A stretch of 64,000 bases of DNA from Caldilineae bacterium (lineage in GTDB: Bacteria > Chloroflexota > Anaerolineae > JAAEKA01), in NCBI GenBank assembly GCA_020634555.1, contig JACKBK010000006.1, positions 62,001 to 126,000 of the forward strand, in the 5' to 3' direction. Of this stretch, positions 25,051 through 33,601 are shown in pieces. How positions within the stretch are numbered: the stretch's first letter is position 1; every line of letters starts with the position of its first letter. The translations under genes and the position numbers were made by a program. The notes under the pieces are model-generated. The model had not been told where the DNA came from and ran no database searches. It saw only the letters and a program-made list of their open reading frames with translations.

Positions 25051-28000
25051 CAACAAAACTAACTCGCTTCTGCGAGGCAATCATCGAAGCCGGATGGCTG
25101 GCGGCGCTGATCTACGTGCCGCTTTTCTTCAACGTTCATTCCAGCCGGGTGTTCGAGCCGGATAAGATCAGCGTGTTGCGGTCCATCGCTCTGGTGATGG
25201 CTGTTGCCTGGCTGATCAAGGTGCTCAACGACGGTCTTGGCCGCGGTGGCGACGACGAAGGCGAGCGAGTCTCTCTGTGGCAGAGAATCGTCAGGACGCC
25301 GCTGGTGCTGCCGACGCTATTGCTGGTGCTGGCTTACCTGATCAGCACGGTCTTCTCTATCAACCCGCGCATCAGCTTCTTTGGCTCCTACCAGCGACTG
25401 CAGGGCACGTATTCGACGCTGTCGTACATCGTGATCTTCTTTCTGGTGCTGGGACACCTGCGCCGGCCGGCGCAATGGCGGCGCATGGCCTATGTCATCA
25501 TCCTGGTCAGCGTGCCGATTGCGATCTACGGCTTGTTGCAGCGCGCCGACCTGGATCCGCTGCCATGGGGCGGCGACGTACAGCGACGTATCGCCGGCAA
25601 CATGGGGAATGCGATCTTTGTGGCCGCGTACCTGATCATGGCTTTTTACCTGACGCTGGAGCGGCTGTTGGAGCATCTGGGCAGGCTCGTAGGTGGGGAT
25701 GACAACCGGCAATCGATCATGGATGCTGTCTTGGCCGGCTTCTACCTGTTCATCATTGCAGTACAGAGCCTGGCGATTCTCTTTACCCAAAGCCGCGGCC
25801 CGCTGCTGGGCTGGCTGGCCGGGATTTTTGTGTTTATCCTACTCTTCCTGCTCGGACTGCGCGGACGAGCCGGTGAAGAGGAAAACAAGGGCGGATTTGT
25901 ACGGCTTTTGGAGCGCTGGCTCTGGCTGCCATGGATCGGTTTCGCGTTGGCCGGCCTTGTGTTCCTGGTGGTGTTCAACATTCCGGGATCGCCGCTGGCT
26001 CCCCTGCGGACCAACCCCATCATTGGCCGCCTGGGCACCGCGTTGGATCTGGAGAGCCAGACCGCGCGCGTGCGCACGCTGATCTGGGAAGGCGCTTCGG
26101 AACTAATTGGCCCACACGACCCGCTGCAATATCCGGTCACGGGTGGCGAAGGGGACGTCACAGCGATGACACCGGACCGGCTAAACGCGATCCGCCCGCT
26201 GATCGGCTACGGCCCCGAGTCGATGTGGATGGCGTTCAACCCCTTCTACCCGCCCGATCTGGCACACTACGAGTCGCGCAACGCGTCTCCTGACCGCTCA
26301 CACAACGAGACCTTCGACTCGCTGGTGATCACCGGCATCCTTGGATTCATCGCCTATATGGCGCTCTTCCTTAGCATCTTCTTCTTTAGCCTGTCGTGGT
26401 TGGGCCTGATGCGCAGCCGCGGGCAGAAGATCCTCTTCTCTGTTCTGGCGATAGGCGGCGCGTTGTTAGGGTCGCTGCTGGCCTATGCCGCGATGGGCAA
26501 CTGGGTGCTGTTCGGCATCGCTCTGCCAGCCGGGATGAGTCTGGGAATTCTGGCCTACATCTTGGTAGCAGCCATCTGGAACGAGGTCGGCCAGCATCCC
26601 ATGCGTCTCGGCCAACGCGAGCTGATCGTCATGACCGTCCTGTCGACGATCATCGCCCACTTCATCGAGATCCACTTCGGCATCGCCATCGCGTCGACGC
26701 GCACCTACTTCTGGATCTGGAGCGCGGTGCTGGTGGTAGTGGGGATGGGCTGGCTCAAGTTGGGCGAACCCGCCGAGCAGCCAGCGCCACAGCCGGAACC
26801 TGTGGCTGCAACGGGCCGCCGCAAAAAGGGTCGGGGGCGCCGTCGTGTGCCGGCACCGTCCGGCACGACATCCACACCTGGCCAGTGGGACGAGGTGATC
26901 ATCTACGCCGTGACGCTGGGCATTATGCTCTTCATCATTGCGTTCAACTACATCATCAACCCCAACGTCCTGGACCTGCGCAGCACCAACCCGATTGTCG
27001 TCTTCATTCAGTCGTTCACCACTCGGGTAGACACCAAGCTGGGCGAGCGGTTTGTCAGCCTCGGCCTGTTCTGGATGGTGACGTTCGTGGTGCTGGTGGG
27101 CACGGTAGTCGCGCTGCTGGATATCGCCCGCAGCCGGGCTACCGCAGTGACAGGGCGATGGCTGGGCAAGGCTGCGCTGATCTCGCTGGCGATCTCGCTG
27201 GGCATGTTCCTTGGTCTTGGCTTGCTGCACGCGGCGACAATTGCCCGCGACGCGGCCCGCCAGCAGCCCGGCCGCTCGATCACATTGGAGCAACTGGCCA
27301 GCATGTCGGCCAGCCATGTCACCGAGCTGTACATCATCAGCTTGCTGCTCATATTTCTGCTGGCGTTCACAGTCTGGCGCACACAGCGCGGAACGAATAG
27401 CTGGCTGGGCGCAGGCGGCTGGCTGGCGCCCGCGGGCGGTGCAGTGCTGGCAGTGGTCGGCCTGCTGATCATCTTCAACCTCAACGCCAGCCTGGTACGA
27501 GCCGACATTGTCTATAAACAAGGGCAGGCCTACGACAACGCAGGACGTTATACCGAAGCGATCCAGCTCTACCAGATGGCGCTCGACGAGGAGCCAAAAG
27601 AAGACTACTACTGGTTGTTCCTTGGGCGCGCTCAACTGGAGCAGGCGCGTGCCGCCTCAGGTGCCCAGCAAGCTAGTTTCCTGGCCAACGCGGAAGAGTC
27701 GCTGCTGCGCGCGCAGGAGTTGAACCCGCTGAACACCGACCACTCGGCTAATCTGGGCCGGCTTTACCTGGCCAAATCGCAGATGACCACCGGGGAGGGG
27801 CGAGCCGAAGCCGTTCAGAAGGCACTGGACTACTACTCCGTCGCCACACGGCTGAGCCCCAACGCAGCCCATCTGCACAACGAGTACGGCACTGCGTATC
27901 AGGTGGCCGGTCAAATCGACAAGGCGTTGGAGCAGTTCGACATCTCGTTGGCGCTGGACCAGGAATACCCGGACACCTATCGACGGCTGGGTGATTTCTA

Positions 28001-28334
28001 CCAGCGCACTAACCAGAACGACAAGGCTATCGAAGCCTACGAGGCTGGTGTGAAGATCGCGCCGCGCGATGTGACTTTCCACAGCAATCTTGGTTTCTTG
28101 TACGCCGAAGCCGGCGACAGAGAAAAGGCGATCCAGGAAAATCTGACGGTGGTGGACAGGCGTCCCAACGACCTGGCGTCGCTCCGCAACCTGGCCATCC
28201 TCTACAGCGAGGTCGATGACTTCGACAACGCGCTGGTGTTCGCTCAACGAGCGCTGGAACTGGTCACAAAGGACGAGGACCGGGCAGCCTTGCAGACATT
28301 GATCGACCAGCTTCAGGCGCAGCGCGGCGGCTAG
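25047..28334 (+). CDS. O-antigen polymerase/ligase-like membrane protein with C-terminal TPR domain
   Basis: A 1095-residue protein. Residues about 10-800 contain more than ten hydrophobic segments with a large extracytoplasmic loop (about 320-430, including GYGPESMWMAFNPFYPPDL and RSHNETFDSLVITG), the pattern of the Wzy_C/WaaL family. The last 270 residues are soluble and consist of TPR units (for example YDNAGRYTEAIQLYQMALDE, NEYGTAYQVAGQIDKALEQF, YQRTNQNDKAIEAYEAGVKI). It would polymerise or attach Wzx-exported repeat units, with the TPR part recruiting partners. It is translationally coupled to the short ORF just upstream. Confidence 0.82.
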   Translation: MTTKLTRFCEAIIEAGWLAALIYVPLFFNVHSSRVFEPDKISVLRSIALVMAVAWLIKVLNDGLGRGGDDEGERVSLWQRIVRTPLVLPTLLLVLAYLISTVFSINPRISFFGSYQRLQGTYSTLSYIVIFFLVLGHLRRPAQWRRMAYVIILVSVPIAIYGLLQRADLDPLPWGGDVQRRIAGNMGNAIFVAAYLIMAFYLTLERLLEHLGRLVGGDDNRQSIMDAVLAGFYLFIIAVQSLAILFTQSRGPLLGWLAGIFVFILLFLLGLRGRAGEEENKGGFVRLLERWLWLPWIGFALAGLVFLVVFNIPGSPLAPLRTNPIIGRLGTALDLESQTARVRTLIWEGASELIGPHDPLQYPVTGGEGDVTAMTPDRLNAIRPLIGYGPESMWMAFNPFYPPDLAHYESRNASPDRSHNETFDSLVITGILGFIAYMALFLSIFFFSLSWLGLMRSRGQKILFSVLAIGGALLGSLLAYAAMGNWVLFGIALPAGMSLGILAYILVAAIWNEVGQHPMRLGQRELIVMTVLSTIIAHFIEIHFGIAIASTRTYFWIWSAVLVVVGMGWLKLGEPAEQPAPQPEPVAATGRRKKGRGRRRVPAPSGTTSTPGQWDEVIIYAVTLGIMLFIIAFNYIINPNVLDLRSTNPIVVFIQSFTTRVDTKLGERFVSLGLFWMVTFVVLVGTVVALLDIARSRATAVTGRWLGKAALISLAISLGMFLGLGLLHAATIARDAARQQPGRSITLEQLASMSASHVTELYIISLLLIFLLAFTVWRTQRGTNSWLGAGGWLAPAGGAVLAVVGLLIIFNLNASLVRADIVYKQGQAYDNAGRYTEAIQLYQMALDEEPKEDYYWLFLGRAQLEQARAASGAQQASFLANAEESLLRAQELNPLNTDHSANLGRLYLAKSQMTTGEGRAEAVQKALDYYSVATRLSPNAAHLHNEYGTAYQVAGQIDKALEQFDISLALDQEYPDTYRRLGDFYQRTNQNDKAIEAYEAGVKIAPRDVTFHSNLGFLYAEAGDREKAIQENLTVVDRRPNDLASLRNLAILYSEVDDFDNALVFAQRALELVTKDEDRAALQTLIDQLQAQRGG

Positions 28335-28355
28335 GCGGAACCAGAGCAACGCTTC

Positions 28356-29369
28356 ATGCTTCACGCAGCAGGTATCTACATTCTGGTTGCCATCACAGCG
28401 TTGGTTGCTGTGGTGCTGGCGACGCCGGTGGTTCGACGCGTTGCCTGGCGCTTTGGGTTCATCGACCAGCCCAGCTTCCGCAAGGTACACAGCACGCCAA
28501 TGCCGCGGCTGGGTGGGCTGGCGATCTACGCCGGGTTTATTGTGGCGCTGCTGGTGTTGGGCGCACGGTTTCGCTTCAACGAGGCGGTCGGCATCCTGGT
28601 CGGCGCGACGCTGGTGTCGGTAGTCGGCGGGATCGACGACCGCAACCCCGTTGCCCCATTGCCCAAGCTGTTGGCACAAGCAGTGGCGGCCGGTATACTG
28701 ATCATCAGCGGCGTTCAGGTGGAGGTGTTCGACCAGCAGTGGCTGAATGTGGTTGTCACTGTGATCTGGGTTGTCGGCATCACCAACGCGCTCAACTTCC
28801 TGGACAACATGGATGGCCTGTCGGCCGGCGTGGCCGCGGTGGCGGCCGCGTTTTTCCTGCTGTTGGCCGCGCTCAACGACCAGTATCTGGTGGGCGCGCT
28901 GTCGGCGGCGCTGTTGGGGGCATGCATCGGCTTCCTGGTGTACAATTTCAACCCGGCCAGCATCTTCATGGGTGACAGCGGCTCGCTGTTCATTGGTTTT
29001 GTGCTGGCGGCGCTGGGCATCAAGCTGCGCTTCCCGGCTAACACGGATATCGTGACCTGGATGGGGCCGGTGCTGGTGCTGGGGCTGCCGATTCTCGACA
29101 CGACGTTGGTAACTATCTCGCGGCTGCGGCGGGGCAAAAACCCGCTGACCACGGCCGGCAAGGATCATATTTCCCACCGACTCGCACGCCTGACCGGCTC
29201 GAAGCGCGAGGCCGTCTTGTTGTGTTATCTGATTGGCTGCGGCTTTGGCATGACGGCAATCTTTGTCACCACGGCGTCGATCGTCGAAGGCTATCTTGTC
29301 GGGGTTGTCATGGCTGTGAGCGGCCTGGCAATGATCTGGTGGTTGGAAGCACGGGTAGGATACGAGTAG
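28356..29369 (+). CDS. MraY/WecA-type phospho-sugar transferase
   Basis: 337 residues with about ten membrane helices. The family motifs are intact: PRLGGLAIY (50-58), GGIDDRN with the Asp pair, NALNFLDNMDGL, and FMGDSGSLF. A cytoplasmic basic loop SRLRRGKNPLTTAGKDHISH contains the His motif. Such enzymes transfer GlcNAc-1-P or another HexNAc-1-P to undecaprenyl phosphate and start repeat-unit synthesis. It follows the polymerase/ligase gene by 21 bp and is followed by two direct repeats. Confidence 0.88.
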   Translation: MLHAAGIYILVAITALVAVVLATPVVRRVAWRFGFIDQPSFRKVHSTPMPRLGGLAIYAGFIVALLVLGARFRFNEAVGILVGATLVSVVGGIDDRNPVAPLPKLLAQAVAAGILIISGVQVEVFDQQWLNVVVTVIWVVGITNALNFLDNMDGLSAGVAAVAAAFFLLLAALNDQYLVGALSAALLGACIGFLVYNFNPASIFMGDSGSLFIGFVLAALGIKLRFPANTDIVTWMGPVLVLGLPILDTTLVTISRLRRGKNPLTTAGKDHISHRLARLTGSKREAVLLCYLIGCGFGMTAIFVTTASIVEGYLVGVVMAVSGLAMIWWLEARVGYE

Positions 29370-29588
29370 GCGTGTCGCCGTCACTCCCGCGAAGGCGGGA
29401 GTCCAGAACGTTGTCGAGGCGAGTGATCGATTGCGCGTGTGGACGCATGGATGCCCGCCTTCGCGGGCATGACGAAGTAGGCGTGTCGCCGTCACTCCCG
29501 CGAAGGCGGGAGTCCAGAACGTTGTCCAGACGAGTGATCGATTGCGCGTGTGGACGTATGGATGCCCGCCTTCGCGGGCATGACGAGA
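29367..29588. repeat. Two direct 111-bp repeats of CCCGCG-type palindromic units
   Basis: Two near-identical units (29367-29477 and 29478-29588), each with a left hairpin ACTCCCGCGAAGGCGGGAGT and a right hairpin ATGCCCGCCTTCGCGGGCAT around a spacer of about 45 bp. The same design occurs singly at 55511-55579 and 59464-59530, and half a unit ends the gene at 23886. It fills the space between the WecA-like gene and the sugar dehydrogenase. Confidence 0.88.
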
Positions 29589-29617
29589 AGACGAAGTGTG
29601 ACGACTGACGAGGTTCA

Positions 29618-30961
29618 ATGTCACTAAGTACAAAAATCAGCGACAAGACCGCCACCATCGGCATCGTCGGGTTGGGGTATGTCGGGCTGCCGCACGCGGT
29701 GGCATTTGCAACAGCCGGCTTTCCGGTGATCGGCATCGACGTCAACGGCGAGCGGGTCGCGGCTATCAACCGCGGCGTGAGCCAGATTCCCGACGTGCCA
29801 TCGGAACAACTGGCGCCGCTGGTGGCTACCCACCGGCTGTCCGCATCCACCGATCCAGGCCATCTGGTCGAGGCCGATGTAACGCTGATCTGTGTGCCGA
29901 CGCCGTTCGACGACATGAAGACGCCCGATCTGCGCTATATTGTGGCCGCCGCGCGGGGCATCGCCGCCAACCTGCGGCCCGACACCATGGTGATCCTGCA
30001 GAGCACCACCTATCCCGGCACAACTGAGGAGGTGGTGCAACCGATTCTGGAGAACAGCGGCCTAAAAGCCGGCCGCGACTTTCATCTGGTGTTCTCGCCG
30101 GAACGCATCGATCCGGGCAACCGCCAGTACAGTGCCCACAACATCCCCAAGGTCGTAGGCGGACTGACTCCGCAGTGTACTGAGTTAGCCTGCGTGCTGT
30201 TCGGCCACCTGACGCCGGACGTACACCCGGTCTCAACGCCGCGGGCGGCGGAGATGACCAAGCTGCTGGAGAACATCTTCCGCAGCGTCAACATCGCGAT
30301 GGTCAACGAGTTGGCGGTGCTGATGGAGCGGATGCAGATCGATATCTGGGAAGTCATTGATGCGGCGCGCACCAAGCCTTTCGGCTTCATGGCGTTCACA
30401 CCAGGTCCGGGCGTCGGTGGCCACTGTATCCCGGTCGATCCGTATTACCTGTCGTGGAAGGCGCGCGAGTTCGACTTCTACACCAAGTTCATCGAGCTGG
30501 CGGCTGAGGTCAACGCTGACATGCCCGACCATGTGGTGCGCAAGGTGATCGCCGGCCTGAATCTGGACGGCAAGCCGGTGCGCGGCTCCACGGTGCTGAT
30601 CCTGGGCGTCGCCTTCAAGCGCGACATCGACGACGCCCGCAACTCGCCGGCGCAGCGTGTCATCGAGCTGTTATTGGACGCAGGCGCGCATATCGAGTAT
30701 CATGACCCATTTGTAGCGACCTTTCGCACCGGCGGCAACGCGCTTCATCGCAGACCAACGACTTTGCGCAGCATCTCACTTGATGAGGGGCTGAACGCGG
30801 CCGATGCAGTGGTCATCCTGACCGGCCATACGACGGTTGATTATGCCCAGGTAGTAAGCCGGGTACGAGTGGTGGTGGATGCGGTCAACGTGACCGGAGA
30901 GGTGGCCGAAGCCGCCGGCCGTGTGATCCGCCTGGGCGCACCGATGCCGGTTAGTCTGTGA
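29618..30961 (+). CDS. Nucleotide-sugar dehydrogenase (WbpA/WecC-like)
   Basis: 447 residues in the normal UDP-sugar dehydrogenase order: NAD-binding IGIVGLGYVGLPHAVAFA near the N-terminus, the SPERIDPG motif, and the catalytic Cys270 in PGVGGHCIPVDPYY, then the C-terminal UDP-binding domain with LGVAFKRDIDDARNSPAQ. It converts a UDP-HexNAc to the uronic acid with two NAD. The match is closest to WbpA/WecC rather than UDP-glucose dehydrogenase. It closes the glycan locus and is followed by four palindromes. Confidence 0.88.
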   Translation: MSLSTKISDKTATIGIVGLGYVGLPHAVAFATAGFPVIGIDVNGERVAAINRGVSQIPDVPSEQLAPLVATHRLSASTDPGHLVEADVTLICVPTPFDDMKTPDLRYIVAAARGIAANLRPDTMVILQSTTYPGTTEEVVQPILENSGLKAGRDFHLVFSPERIDPGNRQYSAHNIPKVVGGLTPQCTELACVLFGHLTPDVHPVSTPRAAEMTKLLENIFRSVNIAMVNELAVLMERMQIDIWEVIDAARTKPFGFMAFTPGPGVGGHCIPVDPYYLSWKAREFDFYTKFIELAAEVNADMPDHVVRKVIAGLNLDGKPVRGSTVLILGVAFKRDIDDARNSPAQRVIELLLDAGAHIEYHDPFVATFRTGGNALHRRPTTLRSISLDEGLNAADAVVILTGHTTVDYAQVVSRVRVVVDAVNVTGEVAEAAGRVIRLGAPMPVSL

Positions 30962-31137
30962 CGTTCGACTTGTTCGGCAAAGTCGAATATCTGAAAACTG
31001 TCGCGTTGAGACGTTCGACTTTTTCGGCAAAGTCGAACGTCTGGAGACTGTCGTGTTGAGACATTCGACTTTTTCTGAAAAGTCGAACGTCCGAGAATAG
31101 TGTGAAAGAAACTCGGTTTTGCCGAAAAAGTCGGGTT
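30960..31137. repeat. Array of four TTCGGC-type palindromes with 50-bp period
   Basis: ACGTTCGACT recurs at 30961 and 31011, with ACATTCGACT at 31061, exactly 50 bp apart. Each opens a hairpin with arms like ACGTTCGACTTT/AAAGTCGAACGT and loop TTCGGC (variants in units 1 and 3). A fourth hairpin with different arms (AAACTCGG/TCGGGTTT type) in reverse orientation lies at 31108-31137. The linkers (CTGAAAACTGTCGCGTTGAG and similar) are also repeated, so the array arose by tandem duplication. Confidence 0.85.
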
Positions 31138-31164
31138 TCGAGAGACGACTGGAGAAAAAGTCAC

Positions 31165-32553
31165 ATGGAAACCAAGAAAACTCTACGATTCGCGTTCATC
31201 ATTGGCCTGGTCACCCTGTCGCTGATGTTGGTTGCTGCCTGTTCAGCACCGCCGCCATCCGGCACAACCACGGCTACCGAGGTACCGCCAACGGCCGCGC
31301 CCGTCGACACGCCGGCTGACACTGCCGCACCGGCCACCGATACATCCGCCTTGACCACAACGGCTGACCTGCCTGATTTCGGCGTCATGCCGGTGATGCC
31401 TGCTGATGGCGAGCGACCGTTGGCAGAAGTAGACCTGACCAGCCGCGCCTACATCTTCCAGGAACCGCCGGACATGGCCATCGATCCCGACAAGGTCTAC
31501 CTGGCAACCTTCGAGACGACCAAGGGCGACTTCACGGCTGAGCTTTATTCGCAGGAAGCGCCAAACGCTGTCAACAATTTTGTGGTCCTTTCGGAAATGG
31601 GCTACTACGACGGCATGCCGGCCTTCCCAGCCGGCCCGCCGATGGCAGTGCTGACAGGTGACGCGGCAGGCGACGGCAATGGCAGTCCCGGCTATGATTT
31701 CGCGGCCGAGATCGGCATTCCCAATCCTGCCGGCACCATCGGCTATCTGCGGTTGCCCGACCAGGTCAACCCGGAGCGGCTCAGCAACGGCAGCCAGATC
31801 TACATTACCCTGGAAGCAGTGCCGGAGATCGACGGCGTCTACTCGGCGTTTGGGCTGATCCTGGACGGGCTGGATGTGGCTGAAGCTATCACACAGACTG
31901 ATGTCATCAACCAGGTGGTGATCAGCGAGGCAGAGGAGCGGAAAGCGCCCACCCCGCCGCCGCCGACACCAACACCAACTCCCTTTGCACCGACCTCCGA
32001 CGCCTCGGGCGACCGCCCGTTGGCAGCTCTGGATCCGGCCGAGCGCAACGATATGTTCAACTCAGCGCCGGAAATGACGCTTGAGGACGGCGTAGACTAT
32101 ACAGCGCGCATCGTCACCGACAAGGGCGACATCGTGGTGGATCTGTACGAAGACCAGACGCCTATCACCGTCAACAACTTCGTGACGCTGGCCAACCTCG
32201 GCTACTACGACAACACCATGTTCCACCGCGTCATTGAGGGCTTCATGGCGCAGGCCGGCGACCCGACCGGCACCGGTACGGGCGGCCCCGGCTACACCTT
32301 CCAGGACGAGATCGTGCCCGACCTTGTCTTCGACAGTGCAGGCATCCTGGCCATGGCCAACGCCGGCCCATCCACCAACGGCAGCCAGTTCTTCATCACC
32401 TACGACGCCACCGACTGGCTCAACGGCCAGCACACGATCTTTGGCAAGGTGCTCGAAGGTGAGGACGTGCTGGCAGAGATCAACCTGCGCGACCCGGCGA
32501 CGGCCACCGAGCCTGGCACGATGATCGAGCAGATCCTGATCGAAACCAAGTAA
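31165..32553 (+). CDS. Lipoprotein with two cyclophilin-type peptidylprolyl isomerase domains
   Basis: 462 residues. A lipoprotein signal peptide ends in LMLVAAC (Cys26), followed by a Pro/Thr/Ala-rich linker. The first cyclophilin-like domain (about 100-255) lacks the catalytic FHR motif, having PAFPAGPPMAVLTGDA in its place. The second (about 305-460) is canonical: FHRVIEGFMAQAGDPTGTG, then MANAGPSTNGSQFFIT. It would catalyse proline isomerisation outside the membrane. The ATG 31165 has GGAG upstream; an upstream in-frame extension to 31102 runs through a palindrome and is unlikely. Confidence 0.9.
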   Translation: METKKTLRFAFIIGLVTLSLMLVAACSAPPPSGTTTATEVPPTAAPVDTPADTAAPATDTSALTTTADLPDFGVMPVMPADGERPLAEVDLTSRAYIFQEPPDMAIDPDKVYLATFETTKGDFTAELYSQEAPNAVNNFVVLSEMGYYDGMPAFPAGPPMAVLTGDAAGDGNGSPGYDFAAEIGIPNPAGTIGYLRLPDQVNPERLSNGSQIYITLEAVPEIDGVYSAFGLILDGLDVAEAITQTDVINQVVISEAEERKAPTPPPPTPTPTPFAPTSDASGDRPLAALDPAERNDMFNSAPEMTLEDGVDYTARIVTDKGDIVVDLYEDQTPITVNNFVTLANLGYYDNTMFHRVIEGFMAQAGDPTGTGTGGPGYTFQDEIVPDLVFDSAGILAMANAGPSTNGSQFFITYDATDWLNGQHTIFGKVLEGEDVLAEINLRDPATATEPGTMIEQILIETK

Positions 32554-32582
32554 GCTGTCACAAGACAGAATCCTGTTTTGTA

Positions 32583-32620
32583 GAGCGTCCCCGGAAACAA
32601 TGGCGTTTCCGGGGACGCTC
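32583..32620. terminator. 16-bp hairpin after the cyclophilin gene, possible terminator
   Basis: Arms GAGCGTCCCCGGAAAC and GTTTCCGGGGACGCTC are perfect reverse complements with loop AATGGC. It starts 30 bp after the stop codon. No T-tract follows, so termination is only presumed; a dispersed repeat is equally possible. Confidence 0.5.
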
Positions 32621-32707
32621 GTTCCTCCAAACTAAGCTCTGCCCGTGCCGGAAACAATACTACCCCGGCAAGGCCAGGCTGTGCCACATTCTTCTTACAA
32701 CTGCATT

Positions 32708-33601
32708 ATGAGCAAAGCCCTCGTCATATTCAATCCTCATGCCGGCCGCGGGCGCGGCGCCAAGCGCGCTGAGTCTGTCGTCGCGGCGCTGCACGCCGTG
32801 GACTTCGAGTTCGACTCGGTGGTATCGGAAACCCGCGGCCATGCGATCGAGCTGGCACAGCGCGCGGCGGAATCGGGGCGTGAGCTGATCGTGGCGGCCG
32901 GCGGTGATGGCACGCTCAACGAGGTGGTCAACGGCGTCATGCAGGCCAGGCAGCATGGCGTGCCGGCCCGGTTGGGCGTCATGCCCATCGGTTCAGGCAA
33001 CGACTTTGCCGGCTCGTTGGGCATCACCACCGACCTGCGGCAAGCGGCGGAGATCCTCAAGCGCGACCACGTGCGCCGGGTAGATGCCGGCATGGTTAAC
33101 GGTCGTTACTTTGCCAACAATGTGGGCATGGGCCTGGAAGCGCAGGTCGACATCGAGGCACACAAGATGACCTGGGTGAGCGGTCAGGCGCTGTACCTGA
33201 TTGCGATCTTCCGCGCGATCCGCAGTTTTCCCCATCCGGTGGTCCAGATCGAGCGCGATGGCCAGCAGATCAACGACAAAAGTATCCTGATGATCACGGC
33301 CGGCAACAACCGGCGCATCGGCGGCGGCTTCCTGGTGTTTCCCGATGCCGTGCCAGACGATGGCTTGCTGGACTTATGTGTCGTCGATGCCATCCCGCGG
33401 CGCGAGATACTGCGCTTGCTCCCGAAACTACCCAAAGGAAAGCATGTTGGCGAGCCGGCCGTGGAGATGTCCCGCTTCACGCATCTGGTGGTCGAATCCG
33501 AGAGCCCGCTCCCCGTTCACGCCGACGGCGAAATCCTATGGACCGACGCCCGGCGGGTGGAGATCGAGGTGCTGCCCGACCGGCTGGATGTAGTCGCTTA
33601 G
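32708..33601 (+). CDS. Diacylglycerol kinase family lipid kinase (YegS/BmrU type)
   Basis: 297 residues. N-terminal FNPHAGRGRG (8-17) and the nucleotide-binding GGDGTLNE (65-72) are diagnostic, with MPIGSGNDFAGSLG further on. These soluble enzymes phosphorylate diacylglycerol or related lipids with ATP. ATG 32708 is preferred over the longer frame from 32645, because homology starts exactly there. It converges with the methyltransferase gene, overlapping its 3' end by 4 bp. Confidence 0.92.
   Translation: MSKALVIFNPHAGRGRGAKRAESVVAALHAVDFEFDSVVSETRGHAIELAQRAAESGRELIVAAGGDGTLNEVVNGVMQARQHGVPARLGVMPIGSGNDFAGSLGITTDLRQAAEILKRDHVRRVDAGMVNGRYFANNVGMGLEAQVDIEAHKMTWVSGQALYLIAIFRAIRSFPHPVVQIERDGQQINDKSILMITAGNNRRIGGGFLVFPDAVPDDGLLDLCVVDAIPRREILRLLPKLPKGKHVGEPAVEMSRFTHLVVESESPLPVHADGEILWTDARRVEIEVLPDRLDVVA

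Noticed and set aside
27657..29633. Very long minus-strand open frame (658 codons)
   Set aside because: It is antisense to the TPR part of the polymerase gene, the WecA-like gene and the direct repeats. It is rich in Gln/His/Arg low-complexity and matches no family.
30960..31137. Possible CRISPR array with 50-bp spacing
   Set aside because: The linkers between hairpins are repeated, not unique spacers, only three units share the period, and no cas gene is near.
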